Shown here: positions 43,458 through 50,177 of the stretch, one piece after another | Layout: every line of letters begins with the position of its first letter | Position numbering within the stretch: position 1 is the first letter of the stretch | Assembly (NCBI GenBank): GCA_964447205.1 | Contig: CAYUSB010000034.1 | Coordinates: 1-64,000 of the forward strand | Length of the DNA: 64,000 nucleotides | Origin: JAEUKH01 sp964447205 | Lineage (GTDB): Bacteria; Myxococcota_A; Polyangia; Polyangiales; Ga0077539 | Reading direction: 5' to 3' | Notes under the pieces: model-generated | What the model was told of the DNA's origin: nothing | The model's input: the letters and a program-made list of their open reading frames with translations, nothing else | Databases searched by the model: none | Translations under genes and position numbers: made by a program

Positions 43458-45047
43458 ATGCGCTGGACCCCACCCATCGACTTGTCGCCCGCCGAAGCTC
43501 GCCTCTGCGATCGCCGCACGAAGCACCGTCGCTTCTATCGCTTCCTGCGACTGCATCGGCACCGCCTCTTCGACGAGGCGTTCCAGGCCGAGCTCGCTGC
43601 ACTTTACAGCGACACGCCGCGCGGCAATCCGCCGCTTCCTCCGGCGCTCCTGGCCTCGGTCGTCCTGCTCCAGGCCTACGCCAACGTCTCCGACGAGGAC
43701 GCCGTCCAGCTCGCCGTCGTCGATGCCCGCTGGCAGCTCGTACTCGACTGTCTCGGAGCCGAGGAGGCGCCGTTCAAGAAGACCACGCTCGTTGACTTCC
43801 GCTCCCGCCTCGTTCGCGCCGAGATGCACCTCGCGCTGCTTCGTCGCACCGTCGACTTGGCGCGCGAGACGCACGACTTCGGCTCCCGTCAGGCGGCCGC
43901 GATGCGGGTCGCTGTTGACTCGGTTCCGCGCGCTGGCGCAGGGCGCGTCGAGGACACCCTCAACCTCATCGGACGGGCGCTGCGACTCCTCGTCGGCGCC
44001 GCGGCCGCAATGCTCGCTATGGAACCCACCGAGCTCGTTGCGCAGGTGCCGCTCCCCGTGCTTGCGGCCCCGAGCGTGAAGGCTGGGCTGGACCGCGACT
44101 GGGATGAGCCAGGCGCCACGAACGCCGCACTCCCGGACCTGTGCCGACAGACCGAGGCGCTCCGACGATGGCTCGCTGCGCGCGTGCCGAACGGGCTGTG
44201 CACGATTGCCGTAGCGGAGGCCGACGCTGTGGTCACGAGGCTGCGTGAGCAGGACGCCGAGCGCGACGGGGAGGGGTGCTGGCGCATCCGTCAGGGCGTT
44301 GCTGCCGACCGGCAGATCTCGCTGAGCGACCCGGCGATGCGGCACGGTCGCAAGAGCGAGACGGTACGCATCGACGGCTACAAGGAGTACGTGGCGACGG
44401 ACCTGGACGATGGGCTGACGCTCGCGGCGGGGGTGCTGCCGGCCAACGCGGCCGAGGCAGGCGGCGCAGACAAGCTGCGCCCGTCGGTGGAGGCGTTCGG
44501 TCCGGTGGGTGAGCTTCACGTCGACCGGGCCTTTCTGAGCAGCGGGTGGGTGACCTCGCTGGCGACGGAGAACGTCGCCGCGGTGGTCGGTCGCGCGCCC
44601 CGTGTGCTCAACGGCGGGCTGTATCCCAAGACGGCGTTCGCGGTCGATCTGCCGACGCAAACGGTCACCTGCCCGGCGGGTCAACGCGTCGTGATCCGCA
44701 GCGGCCACGCCCACTTCCCGACGGCGACGTGCGGCGCCTGTCCGCAACGCGTGGCGTGCCAGAAACCGGGAGCCGTGGAGGGGCGCACGATCTCGGTGGG
44801 CCCCAACGAGCGGCTGCTTCAGCACCTCGCGAAGTCACCGCGCACCGCCGCGGGACGGGCACGACTCCGCGAGCGCGTCGGCGTCGAGCACACGGCCGCT
44901 CATCAGGTCCGACGCCGCGGGCGGCGAGCGCGCTATCGCGGCGTCGCCAAGAACGACTTCGACGCGTGCCGCATCGCGGCCGTCACCAACCTCCTCGCCA
45001 TCGATCGTCGCGTCCGCGTAGCCGAGGCCGCACGAGGGACCGCCTGA
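43458..45047 (+). CDS. IS1182-family DDE transposase
   Basis: 529 aa. The N-terminal part has the DUF772-like pattern NPPLPPALLASVVLLQAYANVSDEDAV. The RNase H-fold part carries the likely DDE residues: Asp in VAVDSVPRAG, Asp in ELHVDRAFL, and Glu in RVGVEHTAAH followed by RRARYRGVAKND. A Cys cluster (CGACPQRVAC) precedes the last acidic residue, as in IS1182 proteins. The frame is complete, so the element may be active. The start is the ATG at 43458; an upstream extension would run through the terminal repeat. Confidence 0.85.
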   Translation: MRWTPPIDLSPAEARLCDRRTKHRRFYRFLRLHRHRLFDEAFQAELAALYSDTPRGNPPLPPALLASVVLLQAYANVSDEDAVQLAVVDARWQLVLDCLGAEEAPFKKTTLVDFRSRLVRAEMHLALLRRTVDLARETHDFGSRQAAAMRVAVDSVPRAGAGRVEDTLNLIGRALRLLVGAAAAMLAMEPTELVAQVPLPVLAAPSVKAGLDRDWDEPGATNAALPDLCRQTEALRRWLAARVPNGLCTIAVAEADAVVTRLREQDAERDGEGCWRIRQGVAADRQISLSDPAMRHGRKSETVRIDGYKEYVATDLDDGLTLAAGVLPANAAEAGGADKLRPSVEAFGPVGELHVDRAFLSSGWVTSLATENVAAVVGRAPRVLNGGLYPKTAFAVDLPTQTVTCPAGQRVVIRSGHAHFPTATCGACPQRVACQKPGAVEGRTISVGPNERLLQHLAKSPRTAAGRARLRERVGVEHTAAHQVRRRGRRARYRGVAKNDFDACRIAAVTNLLAIDRRVRVAEAARGTA

Positions 45048-45048
45048 G

Positions 45049-45076
45049 GTCAACCACAACGAACCCGACTGGTGTT
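45049..45076 (-). repeat. Right terminal inverted repeat of the IS1182-type element
   Basis: Ends GACTGGTGTT and is followed by CTAG. Mirror copy of the left end with one mismatch. Confidence 0.85.
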
Positions 45077-45080
45077 CTAG

Positions 45081-45352
45081 GGCGCCACACGTGGCTCTTC
45101 GTCGGCGACCAGGAGCACGCCACGCGCTGGACGGCGGCCTACACCCTGGCCCACACGGCCCTGGCCCAAGGGCTCAACCCGCGCGCGTATCTTCACGCCG
45201 CGGCCAAGGCGCTGATCGGTGGGCATCCTCACACCCGGCTCGATGAACTGTTGCCCGACGCCCTGCTCCGGGCGCAGCCTGAGCTGGCGGACCCGCTGGC
45301 GCAGCGTCGTCGGGCTGCGGTCCCCGAGGAAACGGTAGCCCTGGCGGCTTGA
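45081..45352 (+). pseudogene. IS66-type transposase, C-terminal fragment
   Basis: The frame is open from the end of the IS1182-type element and encodes WLFVGDQEHATRW, YTLAHTALAQGLNPRAYL and TRLDELLPDALL. These are the C-terminal hallmarks of IS66 TnpC, normally about 500 residues long; only about 90 remain. The upstream part is absent on the left of the inserted element, so a deletion accompanied or followed the insertion. Confidence 0.75.
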
Positions 45353-45395
45353 GCCCGTGAGGTATGATGGATAGTCAAGAAGGGAGACAACCAGG

Positions 45396-45755
45396 ATGAG
45401 CACCCGTCAGAGCGCGTTGGCCACGAAGTCCCCGGTGCCCCATGTGCACGGGGAGCACTGCGATGTCTGTGGCACCCACCTGGAGGTCGAGCGTCGCTAC
45501 ACGATCAATGATCGGTTCGCGCGGGCGCTGTTCGCCTCGGTGTGCCGCTCGATGGGTCTGGTGCCGACGGCAGCGAGCAAACGTCCCACCGCGCAGATCG
45601 TGGTTCGTGCTGCCGACACCGCGACGCACGAACGTCTGCTGGCGCGCTTCGATGCGCTGCTGCCCCTGCTGGATGACAAGCTGGTTGCCTTGTCGGCGGA
45701 CTTCGTCCACGAGCACCTCGGCATCGATCCCAGGACCGCCAGGTCGAGCCGTTGA
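45396..45755 (+). CDS. Hypothetical protein, 119 aa, with a Cys-x2-Cys motif
   Basis: Begins after AAGGGAG with an ATG and has an intact frame. Near residue 24 it has HCDVCGTHLEVE, a possible zinc knuckle, then a helical rest (FARALFASVCRSMGLV, ATHERLLARFDALLPLLDDKL). It lies 43 bases beyond an IS66 transposase fragment and before other transposon debris, so it is probably a passenger or accessory gene of an IS66-type element. I do not recognise the family and cannot tell whether it is expressed. Confidence 0.5.
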   Translation: MSTRQSALATKSPVPHVHGEHCDVCGTHLEVERRYTINDRFARALFASVCRSMGLVPTAASKRPTAQIVVRAADTATHERLLARFDALLPLLDDKLVALSADFVHEHLGIDPRTARSSR

Positions 45756-45901
45756 TGCCTTGAGGGCAGGGCGTACGCGCGGAGGGAGAGCCGCGACGCC
45801 GACGCTTCCGGGCAACACCGGAGGCGGTCCACTGTGCGGCAAACGACCAGGAAGACCGACCGACACCTCGCCCCGCGGGCTCGACGCTACCACCGCGGAG
45901 G

Positions 45902-46030
45902 ATGGGTGTCCGAGCATCGGGCGCTGACTGGGTACGGCGACTTCGGGGCGGCTACGATGCACTCGCCGCCTCTGGCCGCTCGGTGGCCGCGTTTGTCCGC
46001 ACCGAAGGCATGGCCCCACGGCGCACCGAT
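45902..46030 (+). pseudogene. Fragment resembling the small DNA-binding protein of IS66-type elements
   Basis: About 43 codons with WVRRLRGGYDALAASGRSVAAFVRTEGMAP, close to the SG-x-S-x-x-x-F helix-turn-helix opening of the first small protein of IS66-like elements. Nothing recognisable continues it, and the frame then runs on into the molybdopterin-enzyme stub. The flanking 45756-45901 bases show no further gene. Confidence 0.4.
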
Positions 46031-46123
46031 CCAAGGCTGCACCCACTGAGACCGGCCGACACCTCCGGTGCGGTGCTCCCCCCCTTCCGTCATGCGCTCC
46101 ACGGAGCCCTATGCTCCGCGGCC

Positions 46124-46333
46124 ATGCAACGCACCGACACGGCCCTCTGCTCCCTCTGCGAGGCGGCCTGCGGTCTGCGGGTGGAGCACGACGGGCGGTG
46201 CATCACGTCCATCCGCGGCAACGACCAGGACATCATGAGCTGCGGCGTCCTCTGCCCCAAGGGCGTCGCCCTCATGGACATCCAGCACGACCCCGAACGC
46301 GTCCGCGAGCCTACGCAGTCGCCGGTCCCATAG
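46124..46333 (+). pseudogene. Molybdopterin oxidoreductase, N-terminal stub
   Basis: A 69-codon frame encoding CSLCEAACGLRVE, ITSIRGNDQDIMS, CGVLCPKG and ALMDIQHDPERVREP. This is the [4Fe-4S]-binding N-terminal domain (four Cys plus Gly pattern) of formate-dehydrogenase/molybdopterin oxidoreductases, usually 700 residues or longer. The frame stops just before the catalytic domain would start. The start MQRTDTALC looks natural, so the gene was cut by rearrangement at its 3' side. Confidence 0.75.
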
Positions 46334-46752
46334 ACGTCCGGAACCCGCAACACCACGGCCTCCTGCCCGGCTCCCGGCGTGCGGCAAGCCCACACAGCCA
46401 GCCACTTGCTCTTGCCGTCCTACGAGCGGGCCGTGCACACGGCTTGGGACAAGACCTCCGGGCGGTTGCCCTCGGGACCCCACGCCCTCACCGACAAGAT
46501 GAGCACGAGGCACCTCGCCCATGGTGAGCGCAGCCTGCGGGAGGTCGACGCCGTCGAGCGAGACCGCCCGACGCACGAGGGCCCGCACCCAATGCCCTTC
46601 GGCCCGCAGGGCCGGGGTGATGGCGCGGCCGACATAACCCGTGGACCCGTCCATGCGACGATCATGGGCGCCGAAGGTCCCGTACGACGGCGTGCCGGGG
46701 TACGCCCCCCGCTGCGCACTCGGTCTCCGCGTGTGCAACGGCGGGGCGCTAC
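46334..46752. other. Gene-poor debris between the molybdopterin stub and the Cys-rich lipoprotein gene
   Basis: This 419-base stretch holds no intact gene. Apart from the frameshifted epimerase start at 46500-46665 on the minus strand, neither strand shows a recognisable product. Confidence 0.5.
46500..46665 (-). pseudogene. NAD(P)-binding epimerase/dehydratase, frameshifted N-terminus
   Basis: An ATG at 46665 gives MIVAWTG in one frame; within a few codons the normal continuation TGYVGRAITPALRAEGH-x-VRALVRR appears in the neighbouring frame. Together they rebuild the Rossmann start MIVAVTGATGYVGR of extended short-chain dehydrogenases with one base lost. After about 50 codons the similarity ends. 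It is therefore broken twice, by a frameshift and by truncation. Confidence 0.6.
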
Positions 46753-49700
46753 TCACGGCGGGGCGGCCACGCAGACCCCGGCCGAGCACACCTGGGTCGA
46801 GGTGCAGCAGTTGCCGCAGCCGCAGAGGCGCGTCCCCGGGCTGCACAGGGCCACGCAGCTGCCGAAGCTGCACACCTGGCCGCAGGCGCAGCCCATGGGG
46901 CAGGCGGCCGGGGCGCAGACAAACCGCTCGGTGTTGTCCGGGTCGCGGGAGCACTGGCGGCCCACGGTGCACTCCCCGGGGCACTGGCCCCCGCAGCCGT
47001 CGGCCTGACCGCAGAGGGCGTCGGGGGGGCAGTGGGGCACGCAGATGCAGCGGCCTTCGCTGCAGATCTGGCCGCTCGTGCAGAGGGTCCCGACCCCGCA
47101 GGAGGGCCCGCCGGGGCAGAGGTTGCCGATGGTCTGGCCGCAGGGGACGGTGGAGGGGTTGGTGCTCGGGCAGCGCGGGACGCACGCGCAGGCCCCCGCG
47201 GTGCAGGCCGAGCCGCTCGGGCAGGCCGTGCCCGTCCCGCAGGAGGGGCCCCCGGGGCAGAGGTTGGGGATGGTCTGCCCGCAGGCCACCATGGTCGGGT
47301 TGGTGCTCGGGCACCGGGGAGTGCACACGCACTGCCCGCCCGTGCACACCGAACCGCTCGGGCACAGGGTCCCCGTCCCGCACGCGGGCTCGCCCGAGCA
47401 CACGTTGGCGATGGCCTGACCGCAGGCCACCGTGGCCGGGTCGGTGGTCGGGCACCGGGGAGTACACACGCACCGCCCGCCGTCGCACACGAGCCCCCCG
47501 GCGCAGCGCGTCCCCGTCCCGCACGCCGGTCCTCCCGGGCACACATTGGGAACGGGCTGCCCGCACCCGACCTCGGTCCCTGCCCCTGGGGCGCACGCGG
47601 GGGTGCACACGCAGACCCCGTTGAAGCAGGCCTGGCCCGCGGGGCACCGGCTCCCGATCCCGCAGTCGGGGGCCCCGGGGCACACATTGGGGATGGTCTG
47701 CCCGCAGGTCACCTGGGCCGGGTCGGTGGGGGGGCAACGCGGGGCGCAGGTGCACTGCCCGTCCTGGCAGAGCTGACCGTTGTCGCAGTGGGTCCCCGTC
47801 CCGGGACACGAGGCTCCGGGGCAGCGGTTGACGATCGGGGCCCCGCAGGCCACGGTGCTCGCCGCCGGGCACAGGGGGGCGCACACGCACTGGCCGCCCT
47901 GACAGGTCTGTCCGGCCGCGCAGAGGGTCCCGGTCCCGCAGGAGGGCCCTCCGGGGCAGACGTTGGGGATGGTCTGCCCGCAGGCCACGGTGGCGGGGTT
48001 GGTGGTGGGGCACCGCGGGGCGCAGACGCAGGCTCCGCCCTGGCACACCTGTCCGGCCGCGCAGCGGGTCCCGGTCCCCGTGCAGCTGTGCCCCGGGCAC
48101 GTGTTGGGGACGGGCTGTCCGCAGTCGACGGTGCTGATGGCCGGGCACGACGGGACGCACTCGCAGCGCCCGTTGGTGCAGGCCTGTCCGCTCGGGCAGC
48201 GGGTGCCCGCCCCCGGGCAGGTGAGGCCGGGGCAGGCATTGGGGATGGTCTGTCCGCAGTTGACGGTCGAGGGAGCCGGGCACGACGGGACGCAGGTGCA
48301 CCGCCCGTTGGTGCAGACCTGTCCGCTCGGGCAGAGGGTCCCGGTCCCGCTGCAGGTCGGGCCGTCGGGGCATGGGTTGACGATGGGTTGACCGCAGGTC
48401 ACGGCCCCGGGGGCGGGGCACGCGGTATCGCACACGCAAACGTCGTCGCGGCACCGCTGTCCGGGGGGGCAGAGGACCCCACGGCCGCAGGAGGGGGCCC
48501 CCTCGCAGGCATTGGGGATCTCCCGGCCGCAGCCCACCTGCATCGGGTCGATGTGGTCGCAGCGGGGGGCGCAGGCGCAGCGGCCGTCGACGCAGCGCGC
48601 GCCCTCGGGGCAGAGGGTGCCCCGGCCGGTGCAGGCGGTCCCGGGGCAGGCGTCGGGCAGGGGCTGCCCGCACGTTACGGTCTCGGGGCGGGTACACGCC
48701 GCGCCGCAGACGCAGCGGGTCCCGTCGCAGAGCTGGCCTGCGGGGCACTGCGAGCCTACGTTGCAGGCGGGCTGCCCCACGCAGCGGTTGGGGATGAGCG
48801 AGCCGCAGGCGACGGTGGTCGGGTCGGTGTTGGGGCAGGCCGGGATGCAGACGCAGGCTCCGCCCTCGCAGCGCTCGAGGGAGCTGCAGCGGGTGCCGGT
48901 CCCGGGGCAGCTCGCGCCGGTGCAGGCGTTGCGGATGGGCTCGCCGCAGGTGACGGTCTCGGGGGGCGGGCACGAGGCGATGCACTCGCACTGGCCCTCG
49001 ACGCAGCGGTTGCCGCTCGGGCAGAGCGTGCCGAGCCCGCACCGGGGGGCCCCGGGGCAGCGGTTGGGGATGGGCTGTCCGCAGGCCACGTCGCCCGGGG
49101 CGGTGGCCGGGCAGGCCGGGACGCACACGCAGGCCCTGGCCTCGATGTCGCAGCGTTGCCCGGCCCTGCAGCCCTGGTCGCAGCGCGCGCCGCAGCCGTC
49201 GTCGTCGCCGCAGGCGGCCCCGGGGGCGCAGAAGGGGGTGCAGGCGCAGCGGCCCGTCGTGGCGTCGCAGCGCTGTCGGGGGTCGGGGCAGGCCCCGGGG
49301 CAGCGCCCGCCGCAGCCGTCGTCGAGGCCGCAGGGGGCGTCGGGGGGGCACGCCGGGGTGCACTGGCAGCGCCCGAAGACGCAGCGGTCGGCGGGGCCCC
49401 GGGCGCAGGGGGGCGAGCAGGTGCAGGTGTCGACGCAGCGGCCGTTGTCGCAGACCTGCCCGTCGGCGCACTGCACCTGGGCACAGGGGTTACGCTGGCA
49501 CCGGCCGTCGACGCAGTACTCGCTGTCGGCGCAGACCACCCCGTCGCAGTTGCTCCGCGGGACGCAGGTGATGTTGCAGACCGTGGCGTCGGGGCAGGGG
49601 GCCAGGCAGGGTGTGATGCGGGTGCAGCTCCCCGTGCCCGGGTCGCAGAACTCCCCCGCGGCGCAGACCACGCCGGTGCACGGGACCGGGAAGCACCCGG

Positions 49701-50079
49701 CGATGCAGCGGCCCTCGACGCAGGTCTGGTTGTCGCCGCAGCGCACGTCGGCGCAGGGGTCGCGCAGGGAGACGCACTGGGCGAGGCAGCCGTTGTTGCC
49801 GCAGGTGTTGGCGCTCGTGCTGCACGGGTCGTCGACGCAGCGGCCGCCGAGGCAACGTTCGCCCGGGGCGCAGAAGCGGTCGTCGGGGCATCGCCGCTCG
49901 CCCGCGTCGGCGGCGGCCTCGAAGGGGGCGTCGCGGGGCGGGGCGTCGACGGGGGCCACGATGTCGACCGGGGGCCCTGCGTCCTCGCGCCAGCCCGTGT
50001 TGTCCTCGCTGCACGCGACGACAAAGAGGGCCATGCAGACCAACAACACAAGACCCGGGCGGCGCGAAGGGGGAAGCAT
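46753..50079 (-). CDS. Cys-rich repeat lipoprotein, 1108 aa
   Basis: The signal peptide ends LFVVAC (lipobox), preceded by AGGAGA before the ATG. The N-terminal ~300 residues carry irregular EGF-like Cys units (CVEGRC, CVDGRC). Fifteen tandem repeats of 45-47 residues follow, each of the form C-x-C-x3-C-P ... CGQ-x-IPN-x-CPG ... C-x-G-T-x-C ... GQ-x-C-x-x-G-x. The C-terminus is a further Cys cluster. About one residue in eight is Cys, so a rod-like, disulfide-bonded surface protein is expected. A role in adhesion or contact is an inference. A longer frame 10 codons upstream is less likely. Confidence 0.85.
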   Translation of the reverse strand: MLPPSRRPGLVLLVCMALFVVACSEDNTGWREDAGPPVDIVAPVDAPPRDAPFEAAADAGERRCPDDRFCAPGERCLGGRCVDDPCSTSANTCGNNGCLAQCVSLRDPCADVRCGDNQTCVEGRCIAGCFPVPCTGVVCAAGEFCDPGTGSCTRITPCLAPCPDATVCNITCVPRSNCDGVVCADSEYCVDGRCQRNPCAQVQCADGQVCDNGRCVDTCTCSPPCARGPADRCVFGRCQCTPACPPDAPCGLDDGCGGRCPGACPDPRQRCDATTGRCACTPFCAPGAACGDDDGCGARCDQGCRAGQRCDIEARACVCVPACPATAPGDVACGQPIPNRCPGAPRCGLGTLCPSGNRCVEGQCECIASCPPPETVTCGEPIRNACTGASCPGTGTRCSSLERCEGGACVCIPACPNTDPTTVACGSLIPNRCVGQPACNVGSQCPAGQLCDGTRCVCGAACTRPETVTCGQPLPDACPGTACTGRGTLCPEGARCVDGRCACAPRCDHIDPMQVGCGREIPNACEGAPSCGRGVLCPPGQRCRDDVCVCDTACPAPGAVTCGQPIVNPCPDGPTCSGTGTLCPSGQVCTNGRCTCVPSCPAPSTVNCGQTIPNACPGLTCPGAGTRCPSGQACTNGRCECVPSCPAISTVDCGQPVPNTCPGHSCTGTGTRCAAGQVCQGGACVCAPRCPTTNPATVACGQTIPNVCPGGPSCGTGTLCAAGQTCQGGQCVCAPLCPAASTVACGAPIVNRCPGASCPGTGTHCDNGQLCQDGQCTCAPRCPPTDPAQVTCGQTIPNVCPGAPDCGIGSRCPAGQACFNGVCVCTPACAPGAGTEVGCGQPVPNVCPGGPACGTGTRCAGGLVCDGGRCVCTPRCPTTDPATVACGQAIANVCSGEPACGTGTLCPSGSVCTGGQCVCTPRCPSTNPTMVACGQTIPNLCPGGPSCGTGTACPSGSACTAGACACVPRCPSTNPSTVPCGQTIGNLCPGGPSCGVGTLCTSGQICSEGRCICVPHCPPDALCGQADGCGGQCPGECTVGRQCSRDPDNTERFVCAPAACPMGCACGQVCSFGSCVALCSPGTRLCGCGNCCTSTQVCSAGVCVAAPP
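47050..49131 (-). repeat. Fifteen tandem ~46-codon Cys-rich repeats inside the lipoprotein gene
   Basis: Protein-level repeats with conserved Cys and Gly and the core CGQ-x-I-P-N-x-C-P-G. Two length classes (about 45 and 47 residues) occur, and in the first half they largely alternate, suggesting duplication of a two-repeat unit. The DNA copies have diverged, so expansion is not very recent, although repeats 13-15 are more alike. Confidence 0.85.
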
Positions 50080-50177
50080 GGCGAGTCTCCTGGCCGACAG
50101 GGTACCCACTTGTGACGCCGCGCGATACGGGCGCAGGCATTTCTTCGTTCGGCCGAGCTGGTGGGGAGGGGGTGGGC

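Larger units (their letters stand above)
43371..45080 (+). mobile_element. IS1182-family insertion sequence, intact
   Basis: About 1.7 kb bounded by 28-base terminal inverted repeats (43375-43402 and 45049-45076) that match at 27 of 28 positions. Both outer edges carry CTAG, either a four-base target duplication or part of the repeat, since CTAG is palindromic. One complete transposase gene fills it. It interrupts IS66-type sequence on its right, where a C-terminal transposase fragment starts immediately. Confidence 0.85.

Noticed and set aside
47050..49131. Regular periodicity that could suggest a CRISPR array
   Set aside because: The period (~140 bases) reflects protein repeats in an open frame with diverged DNA; no identical short repeats with unique spacers and no cas genes.
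47032..50115. Long plus-strand frame opposite the Cys-rich lipoprotein
   Set aside because: Its Ala/Gly/Asp-rich sequence mirrors the repeats of the true gene and has no domain or ribosome site.
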